A program made the translations under genes and the position numbers. Below, one piece after another: positions 56,343 through 64,000 of a DNA stretch of 64,000 bases. Within the stretch, counting starts at the first letter, position 1; every line of letters begins with the position of its first letter. The notes below the pieces were generated by a model that ran no database searches, was not told the DNA's origin, and worked only from the letters and a program-made list of their open reading frames with translations. The stretch is from Frigoribacterium sp. PhB116 (GTDB lineage: Bacteria > Actinomycetota > Actinomycetes > Actinomycetales > Microbacteriaceae). Where the stretch lies: contig NZ_SOBE01000002.1 of NCBI RefSeq assembly GCF_004364285.1, positions 806,001 through 870,000 on the forward strand, written 5' to 3'.

Positions 56343-56776
56343 GCGGACACCGCCTCGGACGCGACGCGGGTGCTCAGCAGCTGGGCGGCGTGGTCGAGCA
56401 CGCGCCACTCGTCGTCGTCCAGGTCGTCGAAGAGGTGGCCGAGCGCGGCCGCGAGCTGGCCCTTCCACTCGGCCAGCGCCTCCGTGCCCTTGGGGGTGAT
56501 GGCGATGAGCCAGGCGCGGGAGTCGTCGACGTCGGCGATGCGGCGGACGAGCTCGTCGTCGGCCAGGCCGTGGATGAGCTTGGTCATCGTCGGCTGGCTG
56601 ACGCGGCTCGTCCTGGCGAGGTCGCCGACGCGCATCGAGCCGTCGGTCGTGAGGATCGAGAGCGTGCGCCAGACGGCGGGCGAGGTCGTGCGGCCGGTCT
56701 CCTGCGCGGCGATCCGCGTCAGGCGATGGGTCGACGTCAGGAGGTTCTCCAGGATGTCGGTCGGCTGTGAAGTCAT
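56339..56776 (-). CDS. MarR family transcriptional regulator
   Basis: 145 residues. The winged helix-turn-helix is visible: RTLSILTTDGSMRVGDLARTSRVSQPTMTKLIHGLADDELVRRIADVDDSRAWLIAITPKG. N- and C-terminal helices form the dimer interface. It probably represses its own operon with the MFS gene through the palindrome at 56791-56810 and is relieved by a small aromatic ligand. The ATG at 56776 is eight bases from a TATACA -10, so it is likely leaderless; a longer frame upstream crosses that promoter and is rejected. Confidence 0.94.
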   Translation of the reverse strand: MTSQPTDILENLLTSTHRLTRIAAQETGRTTSPAVWRTLSILTTDGSMRVGDLARTSRVSQPTMTKLIHGLADDELVRRIADVDDSRAWLIAITPKGTEALAEWKGQLAAALGHLFDDLDDDEWRVLDHAAQLLSTRVASEAVSA

Positions 56777-56784
56777 CCGGCAAG

Positions 56785-56812
56785 TGTATAGCCAATCTAT
56801 ATAGCTTGGCAA
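56785..56812 (-). promoter_or_regulatory. marR promoter with embedded operator
   Basis: On the minus strand, -35 TTGCCA (56807-56812) and -10 TATACA (56785-56790) are separated by 16 bases. Between them and overlapping the -35 is the 20-bp palindrome GCCAAGCTATATAGATTGGC (56791-56810), broken by one mismatched pair. Such a site in the spacer would block RNA polymerase when MarR binds. It is the best-matched promoter in the window. Confidence 0.75.
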
Positions 56813-56904
56813 TGTGAACCGGCTCGGCGATTGGAAGGGGCGGATGCCGGGGGAGGCGCGCTCAAGCTGGACGCGGGATCGGTGCCTCCTGGTAGAACGG
56901 CTCC

Positions 56905-57201
56905 ATGACAGACAGCAAGCCCACCGTGGCCGAGGGATCCGAGTACGTCGTCTTCTTCGAGGGCGGCCCGAGCGACGGCCGGACCGACACGCGCATCAGC
57001 ACCAACGGTTCCTACGACGAGGAGATCGTCGACTACGTCCTCGTCGAGGGCATCGAGACCGGCTTCGTCTACACGGCCCGCGAGGCCAAGATGAACGCGG
57101 ACCAGCTCCAGGTCCACTACGAGCTCGACGAGAAGGACAGCGACCCCGTCGACGACCTCGAGAACCGAGGCGACCGTACCGACCAGGCCGGCTCCGTCTG
57201 A
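56905..57201 (+). CDS. Hypothetical small protein
   Basis: 98 residues, unrecognised, acidic. A compact core reads GSEYVVFFEGGPSDGRTDTRISTNGSYDEEIVDYVLVEGIETGFVYTAREAKM, which looks like a small beta-rich domain. The last 25 residues are charged and disordered. No signal peptide or helix. TAGAAC ends six bases before the ATG, so the message is probably leaderless. It is closed by a hairpin of the GAGGAGGCGCGG family. Confidence 0.75.
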   Translation: MTDSKPTVAEGSEYVVFFEGGPSDGRTDTRISTNGSYDEEIVDYVLVEGIETGFVYTAREAKMNADQLQVHYELDEKDSDPVDDLENRGDRTDQAGSV

Positions 57202-57219
57202 GCTCGGTCCGGCACGACA

Positions 57220-57257
57220 CGAGGAGGCGCGAGGGAACATTCCCCCGCGCCTCCTCG
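57220..57257 (+). terminator. GAGGAGGCGCGG-family hairpin
   Basis: The arms CGAGGAGGCGCGAGGGA and TCCCCCGCGCCTCCTCG pair over 17 bp with one mismatch and an ACAT loop. It lies between the hypothetical gene and the thioredoxin-like gene, ending eleven bases before the latter's ATG, so it may also sit in that gene's leader. Confidence 0.75.
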
Positions 57258-57268
57258 TTGTCCCGGCC

Positions 57269-57529
57269 ATGAAGCTCGAGCTGTACACGTCCGCGTTCTG
57301 TGCTCCCTGCCACGCGGCCCGCGCCGTGGTGGCCGAGGCTCAGGCTCTCGTCCCTGCCCTCGTGGTCGACGAGGCGGACGTCGCCGCGCGTGCCGACCAG
57401 GCCGAGGCGCGGGGCATCACGAGCACGCCGACCATGATCGTGCTGACCGACGACGGCACGGAGGTGTTCCGCGCGGCGGGTGCACCTCGCCTCGACCAGG
57501 TGCTGAGCGCACTGGCCCTCGCCGTCTGA
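57269..57529 (+). CDS. Thioredoxin-like protein
   Basis: 86 residues, a minimal thioredoxin/glutaredoxin fold. The redox motif CAPC (Cys11, Cys14) is in LYTSAFCAPCHAARAVVAEA, and the cis-Pro segment is ITSTPTMIVLTDDGTEVFRAAGAP. It is cytoplasmic, likely a disulfide reductant with an unknown partner. No obvious ribosome-binding site separates the start from the preceding hairpin. Confidence 0.9.
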   Translation: MKLELYTSAFCAPCHAARAVVAEAQALVPALVVDEADVAARADQAEARGITSTPTMIVLTDDGTEVFRAAGAPRLDQVLSALALAV

Positions 57530-57578
57530 CGGCGTCGCCGCCCGGGCGGACCGGACCCACGCGCTATCGTGGAGGCAC

Positions 57579-57651
57579 GCCCTCGTAGCTCAGCGGATAG
57601 AGCAGGAGCCTTCTAATCTCTTGGTCGCAGGTTCGATTCCTGCCGAGGGCA
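57579..57651 (+). tRNA. tRNA-Arg (anticodon TCT)
   Basis: GCCCTCG and CGAGGGC form the acceptor, with D arm AGCTCAGCGGATAGAGCA. The anticodon loop CTTCTAA gives TCT, and the T arm is GCAGGTTCGATTCCTGC. The last base pair of the anticodon stem (C31-T39) is mismatched. CCA is not encoded. The 3' half of this gene is repeated 64 bases downstream. Confidence 0.95.
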
Positions 57652-57673
57652 CCGTGTCGTGATCCACGTGGTG

Positions 57674-57717
57674 CTTCTCATCTCTTGGTCGCAGGTTCGA
57701 TTCCTGCCGAGGGCACC
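57674..57717 (+). repeat. Duplicated 3' half of tRNA-Arg (att-like)
   Basis: 44 bases from CTTCT to GGGCACC repeat the tRNA-Arg sequence at 57610-57653, with 43 of 44 bases identical. The repeat starts inside the anticodon loop and runs just past the tRNA end. It has no 5' half, so it is not a tRNA gene. It ends on the stop codon of the neighbouring minus-strand gene. This is the usual footprint of site-specific integration at a tRNA 3' end. Confidence 0.85.
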
Positions 57718-58541
57718 TACGCGTCGGGCGTCGTCCGACGACGGACGTCCTGGGCGCTGACCTGCTGGCCGTAGGAAGTCGTGTCTGGGTCGGAGTCCGT
57801 GTCGTCGTCGGGCGACTGGGTCACGACCCCCGTGGTGCGGGTCTCGGACGGGGCCTCGCGAGCCGGGGCCGGCTCGTCGGCGGGACGGGTCGCGGGGGAG
57901 GCCGGCGCGCGCCACTGCTCGTAGGCCGGCGCGGCGGTCTGCGCGGGCTGCGCCGACGTGGTCGGTCGTGCGTCGCGGGAGGCCGCGGCTGCTTGCTCAG
58001 CGTCCCAGGCCTTCTGTCGTGCGTCGAGGCCCTTGTCGACGTCCGCCTCCTCGTAGCTCCACCGCTCGAGGTCGGCCCGGAACAGCTTCTTCGCACGGCC
58101 GGGCTTGTTCTGCCACTCGATCAGTCGGTCGCGCAGCTCGTCGAGGGCGTGCCCCGAGTCGTAGCTGAAGCTGGCGGAGTTGCGCTTGAGCTCCGCGATC
58201 TCGTGCTCGGCCCAGCTGGCCGCGGTGCCGGCTCCGGACACCGGCAGCAGGCGGAGCCGCACCTCGCTCTCCTGGGCGAGGTGGTCGGCGTAGGCGCGCT
58301 CCTCCGGCCCGAGCGAGCTCCAGATCGCCGCCTTGCGAGCGGCCGAGACGATGCCGGCGACCGCTGTGGCCTTCGCCTCGTCGTCGTGCATCGCGACCAC
58401 GCGGCGCATGGCCGCGCGGCCGATCAGGGCGGCGAGCACGCCCGCCAGGACGATGGCCACGAAGGGCACGACGGCCCCGCTGACGATGCGCCACCCGGCG
58501 TCCGACGACGCCCACTCCACGAAGCTGTTCCACCACTGCAT
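57717..58541 (-). CDS. Hypothetical membrane-anchored protein
   Basis: 274 residues. A single N-terminal transmembrane helix (WRIVSGAVVPFVAIVLAGVLAALIG) is followed by a helical charged domain (residues 45-190) with WSSLGPEERAYADHLAQESEVRLRLLPVSGAGTAASWAEHEIAELKRN and RDRLIEWQNKPGRAKKLFRADLERWSYEEADV. A Pro/Thr/Asp-rich tail follows. I do not recognise the family, though similar proteins occur in Microbacteriaceae. Its stop codon borders the duplicated tRNA-Arg fragment, so it may have arrived with an integrating element or may simply flank one. Confidence 0.72.
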   Translation of the reverse strand: MQWWNSFVEWASSDAGWRIVSGAVVPFVAIVLAGVLAALIGRAAMRRVVAMHDDEAKATAVAGIVSAARKAAIWSSLGPEERAYADHLAQESEVRLRLLPVSGAGTAASWAEHEIAELKRNSASFSYDSGHALDELRDRLIEWQNKPGRAKKLFRADLERWSYEEADVDKGLDARQKAWDAEQAAAASRDARPTTSAQPAQTAAPAYEQWRAPASPATRPADEPAPAREAPSETRTTGVVTQSPDDDTDSDPDTTSYGQQVSAQDVRRRTTPDA

Positions 58542-58624
58542 GCGGCGAACTCTACAGCTGAGGTCGAAGGTCGAGCGGGCACGGACGGGAGGCTGCCGAG
58601 CGTGTCGCGCGCAGCGTGCCGTGC

Positions 58625-58933
58625 TCAGGCGAACCGGAAGCAGTCCGTGGCGTCGGACCGGCTCCAGAACTCGCCGATCTCGACGAACCGACGCTCGCGG
58701 GCGACGAAGCGCTTGGCGCGCCAGCGGTCACCGAGCGGGTCGTCGAGCCGCTCGACGTAGCCGAGCACCTCGCCCCCGGCCCGGGTGACCCGAGCGAGGT
58801 CGTCGCGGACCTGCACCAGGCGGAGGCCGCCGCGGGTCTCGGTGAGGGCCTCGCGCGTCGCCGGCACGGCGGGTGTCGTCGTGGCGGCGCGGGTGGCGTC
58901 GGGACTGAGGATCGTGGTGCTCGTGAGGGTCAC
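58625..58933 (-). CDS. Hypothetical protein
   Basis: 102 residues, unrecognised. A Thr/Ala-rich N-terminus (TSTTILSPDATRAATTTPAV) precedes a compact core GGLRLVQVRDDLARVTRAGGEVLGYVERLDDPLGDRWRAKRFVARERRFVEIGEFWSRSDATDCF. The GTG start has GGAG six bases upstream on the minus strand. No membrane segment. Position between the anchored protein and the aldo/keto reductase gives no clue to role. Confidence 0.65.
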   Translation of the reverse strand: MTLTSTTILSPDATRAATTTPAVPATREALTETRGGLRLVQVRDDLARVTRAGGEVLGYVERLDDPLGDRWRAKRFVARERRFVEIGEFWSRSDATDCFRFA

Positions 58934-59010
58934 GTGGTGCTCCTGAGGGTCATCCGGCCGATGCTGTCGAGGACGAGGTCGACGGTACGGACGACCACCG
59001 ACATCGACGA

Positions 59011-59041
59011 CGCCGCCCGCTCCCTCGGGGAGCGGGCGGCG
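59011..59041 (-). terminator. 14-bp hairpin after the aldo/keto reductase
   Basis: CGCCGCCCGCTCCC and GGGAGCGGGCGGCG pair perfectly with a three-base TCG loop, about 30 bases past the reductase stop. No U-tract. Confidence 0.8.
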
Positions 59042-59071
59042 TGACGGTGCGGACCGGGAAGACCCCGCGTC

Positions 59072-60091
59072 TCAGCGGTCGGTGCCGTCCACCGCGAACG
59101 GCTCGATCGCGGCGATCTCGTCGTCGCTCAGCGCCGCCCCGTGCAGGGCGTCGAGGCTGTCGTCGAGCTGCGCGACCGACGACGCGCCGATGAGCGCGCT
59201 GGTCACGGCCGGCTGGCGCAGCACCCAGGTCAGGGCGAGCTGGGCGAGCGACTGGCCGCGCGCCTCCGCGATCTCGTTCAGCCCGCGCACGCGCTCGAGG
59301 TAGGTCTCGTCGAGGGCGTCCTCGGTGAACCAGCGCCCCTCGGCGGCGCGCGACCCGGCCGGGGCCTTGCCCGAGAGGTACCTGTTCGTCAGCAGGCCGC
59401 CGGCGAGCGGCGAGAAGACGATCGAGCCGACGCCGTTCTCGAGCAGGGTGTCGAAGAGCCCCTGCTCGGGCGCGCGGTCGAACATGTTGTAGCGCGGCTG
59501 GTGGATGAGCAGCGGCACGCCCTCGTCGGCGAGGGCGTCGATCGCCGCCTGCGTCTGCTCGGGGCCGTAGTTCGAGATCCCCGCGTAGAGCGCCTTGCCC
59601 TGGTGCACGGCCGTCGCGAGGGCGCCCATCGTCTCCTCGATCGGCGTCTCGGGGTCGGGGCGGTGCGAGTAGAAGACGTCGACGTAGTCGAGGCCGGTGC
59701 GCTCGAGGCTGGCCTCGAGCGAGTTCAGCAGGTACTTGCGCGAGCCGCCGTCGCCGTACGGCCCGGGGCGCATGTCGTAGCCGGCCTTCGTGGAGATCAC
59801 GAGCTCGTCGCGGTAGGGCACGAGGTTCGCCGCGTGGATGCGGCCGAACTGCTCCTCCGCCGAGCCGTAGGGCGGCCCGTAGTTGTTCGCGAGGTCGAAG
59901 TGGGTGACGCCGCGGTCGAAGGCGCGCAGCACGATGTCGCGCTGCGTCTCGAGGGCGCGGTCGGTGCCGAAGTTGTTCCAGAGGCCGAGGGAGATGCGGG
60001 GCAGCTTGAGGCCGCTGCGCCCGGTGCGGACGTAGTCCAGCTTCGAGTACCGCTCGTCGTCGGCGACGTAGGGAGTGAAGGGTGATCTCAT
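59072..60091 (-). CDS. Aldo/keto reductase, YghZ/Gpr-like
   Basis: 339 residues. Starts SPFTPYVADDERYSKLDYVRTGRSGLKLPRISLGLWNNFG, the signature of the L-glyceraldehyde-3-phosphate reductase group (AKR14). The catalytic tetrad is in THFDLANNYGPPYGSAEEQFG (Asp, Tyr), LVISTKAGYDM (Lys) and VFYSHRPDPETP (His). NADPH-binding C-terminus: SALIGASSVAQLDDSL. Probably detoxifies methylglyoxal-type aldehydes, by family. Divergent from msrA with 34 bases between starts. Confidence 0.92.
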   Translation of the reverse strand: MRSPFTPYVADDERYSKLDYVRTGRSGLKLPRISLGLWNNFGTDRALETQRDIVLRAFDRGVTHFDLANNYGPPYGSAEEQFGRIHAANLVPYRDELVISTKAGYDMRPGPYGDGGSRKYLLNSLEASLERTGLDYVDVFYSHRPDPETPIEETMGALATAVHQGKALYAGISNYGPEQTQAAIDALADEGVPLLIHQPRYNMFDRAPEQGLFDTLLENGVGSIVFSPLAGGLLTNRYLSGKAPAGSRAAEGRWFTEDALDETYLERVRGLNEIAEARGQSLAQLALTWVLRQPAVTSALIGASSVAQLDDSLDALHGAALSDDEIAAIEPFAVDGTDR

Positions 60092-60125
60092 GTCGTCAGC
60101 CTAGGGCGGGAGTACCCTCGCCGAC

Positions 60126-60653
60126 ATGACCACGTTCGTGCTCGCCGGCGGCTGCTTCTGGTGCCTCGACGCGGTGTTCCGCACCCTCGACGGGGTCTCG
60201 GCGGTCGTGTCCGGCTACACGGGCGGCCGGACGGCGCACCCCTCGTACGACGACGTCTGCACGGGGACGACCGGGCACGCCGAGGCGGTCGCGGTGACGT
60301 TCGACCCTGCGGTGCTCCCGGCCGACGTCGTGCTCGACGTGTTCTTCACGCTGCACGACCCGCGGCAGCTCGACCGACAGGGCGCCGACGTCGGCACGCA
60401 GTACCGCTCGGCCATGTTCGCCGCCGACGACGCGCAGGTCGAGCTGTTCGAGGCGGCCCACGACCGTGCGGCCGAGACGTGGGGCGGAGGCGTCGTCACC
60501 ACGGTCGAGCGACTCGGCCCGTGGTTCGAGGCCGAGCCCGAGCACCAGGACTTCTTCGAGAAGAACCCGGGCCAGGGCTACTGCACCGCGGTCGCCCTGC
60601 CCAAGGTGACGAAGGTCCGCAAGAGCTTCGCGAGGTGGGTGCTCGCGACCTGA
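60126..60653 (+). CDS. msrA: Peptide-methionine (S)-S-oxide reductase MsrA
   Basis: 175 residues. GCFWC (Cys10, Cys13) with the catalytic first Cys, SGYTGGRTAHPSYDDVCTGTTGHAEAV and DVGTQYRSAMF are the complete MsrA signature. It reduces methionine-S-sulfoxide in oxidised proteins using thioredoxin. TACCCT seven bases before the ATG suggests a leaderless start. A perfect palindrome follows the stop by two bases. Confidence 0.96.
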   Translation: MTTFVLAGGCFWCLDAVFRTLDGVSAVVSGYTGGRTAHPSYDDVCTGTTGHAEAVAVTFDPAVLPADVVLDVFFTLHDPRQLDRQGADVGTQYRSAMFAADDAQVELFEAAHDRAAETWGGGVVTTVERLGPWFEAEPEHQDFFEKNPGQGYCTAVALPKVTKVRKSFARWVLAT

Positions 60654-60655
60654 GC

Positions 60656-60681
60656 GCGCGTCGCGCAGCTGCGCGACGCGC
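60656..60681 (+). terminator. Perfect 26-bp palindrome after msrA
   Basis: Half-site GCGCGTCGCGCAG and its exact complement meet without a spacer, two bases after the msrA stop. As RNA it would fold into an 11-bp hairpin with a four-base loop. No U-tract. Confidence 0.65.
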
Positions 60682-60716
60682 TCGATGATCCACTGCAGAG
60701 AGGACGGTGCTCGACG

Positions 60717-60986
60717 ATGAGCGACCAGACCAGCACGACCAGCACGACCAGCACGACGGACACGAGCAGCACGAACGACGCCGCGGACTCCGCCGGCCAG
60801 ACCTGGGTCGCCGTTGGCCCCGCGGGGACCGTCGGGTCGATCGGGCGCACCGGGGGCGGCTTCGTGGTCCGCCTCGCCGCCCGTTCGGAGCAGAGCGGCG
60901 AGTACCCGACCCTGGCCGTGGCCAAGAGCGCGCTCTTCGCCGCCCTCGGCCCGGGCGCCGACTACCCGGAGTTCCACGAGCACTGA
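60717..60986 (+). CDS. Hypothetical small protein
   Basis: 89 residues. A 25-residue Thr/Ser tract (STTSTTSTTDTSSTNDAAD) precedes a core WVAVGPAGTVGSIGRTGGGFVVRLAARSEQSGEYPTLAVAKSALFAALGPGADYPEFHEH. The core resembles a small alpha/beta unit; its family is not recognised. GAGAGGACGG upstream of the ATG is a reasonable ribosome-binding site. The repeated ACCAGCACG nucleotides encode the Thr/Ser tract. Confidence 0.7.
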   Translation: MSDQTSTTSTTSTTDTSSTNDAADSAGQTWVAVGPAGTVGSIGRTGGGFVVRLAARSEQSGEYPTLAVAKSALFAALGPGADYPEFHEH

Positions 60987-61023
60987 TCTCCCTGGGGGGC
61001 GGCCTTCGTCCCTCCCCGTCGCG

Positions 61024-61066
61024 GCGGGCCGGGCACTCCCTCCACAAGGAGGCGCGGTGCCCGCTC
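61024..61066 (+). terminator. Imperfect hairpin before the SSB-like gene
   Basis: GGGCAC...CTCC pairs imperfectly with GGAG...GTGCCC around an ACAA loop, and contains a GGAGGCGCGG half-arm of the recurrent hairpin family. Weak support for termination after the small gene. Confidence 0.4.
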
Positions 61067-61098
61067 GCCCACCGGCCCGGTCCCGTGAGACTCCCCGC

Positions 61099-61680
61099 AT
61101 GACAGACACCATCACCCTCACCGGGATCATCGCCACCGACCCTCGCGTCGTCACCACCGAGGCCGGCCTCGACATCGCCAGCTTCCGGCTCGCCTCCACC
61201 CACCGGCGCTTCGACCGCGTCAAGGACGAGTGGGTCGACGGCGACACGAACTGGTACACCGTCACCGCCTTCCGGGCGCTCGGTGCCAACGCGGGGCAGA
61301 GCCTCCACAAGGGCGAGCGGGTCGTCGTCCTCGGCCGCCTCCGCGTCCGTGCATGGGAGGCCGGCGACAAGTCGGGCACGACCGTCGAGGTCGACGCGGA
61401 CGCGATCGGCCACGACCTGCGCTGGGGCCGCTCGGCGTTCGTCCGCTCGACGTCGGCTGCGGCGGCCCCCTCGGGCCCGTCCGAGGCGGCCGCAGGAGGC
61501 GCGGCGGGCGACGCCGCGACCTCTCCCGGCGCCGAGTCGCCCGCCTCGTCCGGCGGGTGGGCCACGGACGGCGGCCCTGCCGTCGACGAGCTGGCCCCCT
61601 CGGCGGCCGGCACCCCCGGAGAGGCTGCGCGCCACGAACCCGCCGACGCCGTCGACCGGGTGGGCGTGCCGCCCTTCTGA
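61099..61680 (+). CDS. Single-stranded DNA-binding protein (secondary SSB-like)
   Basis: 193 residues. The OB fold of SSB occupies residues 1-110: TDTITLTGIIATDPRVVTTEAGLDIASFRLASTHRRFD, then NWYTVTAFRALGANAGQSLHKGERVVVLGRLRVRAW. The C-terminal 80 residues are disordered and end GVPPF, related to but less acidic than the DDIPF tip that recruits repair proteins. The housekeeping ssb normally sits with rpsF/rpsR, so this is likely a second copy. ATG start. Confidence 0.9.
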   Translation: MTDTITLTGIIATDPRVVTTEAGLDIASFRLASTHRRFDRVKDEWVDGDTNWYTVTAFRALGANAGQSLHKGERVVVLGRLRVRAWEAGDKSGTTVEVDADAIGHDLRWGRSAFVRSTSAAAAPSGPSEAAAGGAAGDAATSPGAESPASSGGWATDGGPAVDELAPSAAGTPGEAARHEPADAVDRVGVPPF

Positions 61681-61764
61681 CCCGCCGGGGGCGTCGGCAT
61701 CCGACCCCGGCCCGCGTCGTAGGATCGTCACGGCCCTGACCGGGCCCGCCGAGGAAGGCCCCCC

Positions 61765-62226
61765 GTGACCCGTCTCCCACTCGTCGCCCTGCGCGCGGGC
61801 GCCGTCGTGCTCGTCGCCGCCGCGCTCGCCGGCTGCACGTCGGGCGAGACCGCCCCGAGCCCCGCGCCGACCACGGACGGCGCGACGCCCGTGCCCGACC
61901 CGACGCTCACGGCCGACTCCACGACCGACGAGGCGAAGGCGTTCTTCGACATGACGGTGTCGCGCCACCTCGACGGCGGCGGAGCCGGCGACGGCCGCAC
62001 GATCGTCGACACGCTCACGGCGGCGGGCTTCGACAAGGCGGCCATGCAGGTGACCCCGGACTCGACGTCGATCGGGCGCGCGGCCGACACCGTGCAGTTC
62101 TCGGTGCTCTGGGGCAGCGACTGCCTCGTGGGCCAGACCGGGGCGACCGGGTTCGCCAGCGAGGTCGCGCCCGTCCTCGGCACCGGGTCCTGCCTGGTCG
62201 GCACCACCCGCACGATCGACTGGTGA
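61765..62226 (+). CDS. DUF6993 domain lipoprotein
   Basis: 153 residues. A lipoprotein signal peptide with lipobox ALAGC (Cys at about 24), then a Thr/Pro linker and a compact domain. The end reads FSVLWGSDCLVGQTGATGFASEVAPVLGTGSCLVGTTRTIDW, matching DUF6993, a family of small secreted proteins in Microbacteriaceae, with two cysteines likely disulfide-bonded. GTG start after GAGGAAGG. A TAGGAT hexamer about 40 bases upstream may be its -10. Function unknown. Confidence 0.85.
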   Translation: MTRLPLVALRAGAVVLVAAALAGCTSGETAPSPAPTTDGATPVPDPTLTADSTTDEAKAFFDMTVSRHLDGGGAGDGRTIVDTLTAAGFDKAAMQVTPDSTSIGRAADTVQFSVLWGSDCLVGQTGATGFASEVAPVLGTGSCLVGTTRTIDW

Positions 62227-62240
62227 CGGCGCCTCACCGA

Positions 62241-62246
62241 TAGACT
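62241..62246 (+). promoter_or_regulatory. Probable ettA -10 (leaderless)
   Basis: TAGACT ends seven bases before the ATG at 62254, so transcription would begin at or beside the start codon. No Shine-Dalgarno sequence is present. Confidence 0.5.
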
Positions 62247-62253
62247 GGTGGGC

Positions 62254-63939
<1,686 letters not shown>

Positions 63940-63940
63940 G

Positions 63941-64000
63941 ATGACCCGCCTGCACGTGCCGACCCGGGTCCGCTGGAGCGACCTGGACGCGTACCGGCAC
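63941..64000 (+). CDS. Acyl-CoA thioesterase, hotdog fold (C-terminus outside window)
   Basis: Only the first 20 residues are visible: MTRLHVPTRVRWSDLDAYRH. RWSDLDAYRH is the active-site start of the YbgC/FadM hotdog thioesterases, with the catalytic Asp. It begins one base after the ettA stop, so it is probably cotranscribed with ettA. Confidence 0.75.
   Translation, partial: MTRLHVPTRVRWSDLDAYRH

Noticed and set aside
56777-56812. N-terminal extension of MarR (MPSYIDWLYTCR)
   Set aside because: Those codons would be read from the promoter and operator sequence itself. The ATG at 56776 fits both the family start and the -10 spacing.
57674-57717. A second tRNA-Arg gene
   Set aside because: Only the 3' half is present. 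There is no acceptor 5' strand or D arm before it, so it cannot fold as a tRNA.
60656-60681. Operator of the small gene at 60717
   Set aside because: It begins two bases after the msrA stop and folds into a compact hairpin, so a transcript-end role is simpler; an operator role cannot be excluded.

Overview
The window is a very GC-rich (about 70% or more by eye), gene-dense actinobacterial chromosome segment. Several lineage-restricted families (DUF7882 at 13.3 kb, the DUF6412-YidC pair at 27-28 kb, a DUF6993 lipoprotein at 61.8 kb), GatCAB, a second SSB-like gene and many apparently leaderless genes point to Microbacteriaceae (Curtobacterium/Frigoribacterium-like). The genus cannot be fixed from sequence alone. 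I saw no CRISPR array, rRNA, prophage or complete insertion sequence. No stretch over 300 bases lacks a gene or RNA; the largest gap, about 260 bases at 53.97-54.23 kb, holds inverted repeats and a terminator.

Layout. 0-5.2 kb: end of a DedA protein, tRNA-Leu, an MFS exporter, mnmA and ligA. 5.3-12 kb: a secreted DUF1023 hydrolase, the gatCAB operon, a membrane protein and a DUF3097 protein. 12.0-12.2 kb is a short intergenic region packed with palindromes. 12.2-15.5 kb: small membrane and hypothetical genes and a second DedA. 15.5-28.8 kb is metabolic: an SDR/FAD-oxidoreductase/SRPBCC operon, a beta-lactamase-fold hydrolase, two closely related long-chain acyl-CoA ligases, an MpaB-like oxygenase, a signal peptidase, a second YidC and YceI.

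30-38.2 kb is a surface-polysaccharide locus: GtrA flippase, processive family-2 glycosyltransferase with QxxRW, GT-C glycosyltransferase, secreted DUF4397 protein, family-8 endoglucanase, class F sortase and polyprenol-phosphate mannosyltransferase. This combination is the best candidate for an undescribed system: a cellulose-like glucan synthesised at the membrane, trimmed by GH8 and possibly tied to the wall. 38.3-44.8 kb is the glycogen-to-trehalose pathway (glgX-treY-treZ).

45.9-49.6 kb is a TPP-riboswitch-controlled thiamin-precursor ECF transporter (ykoE-like S component, fused double ATPase, EcfT) with a P-loop kinase-like gene at its end. 49.6-53.5 kb: an O-acyltransferase with SGNH domain diverging from a Tat-exported beta-helix protein. 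53.6-57.5 kb: metallopeptidase, tRNA-His, orn, a marR-MFS operon with a readable promoter/operator, and a thioredoxin-like protein. 57.6-64 kb: tRNA-Arg(TCT) followed by a duplicated copy of its 3' half, hypothetical genes, an aldo/keto reductase, msrA, an SSB-like gene, ettA and the start of a thioesterase.

Two patterns recur across the whole window. One is a family of intergenic hairpins sharing the arm CGAGGAGGCGCGG. The other is TAnnnT hexamers placed 6-8 bases before start codons, implying leaderless transcripts.
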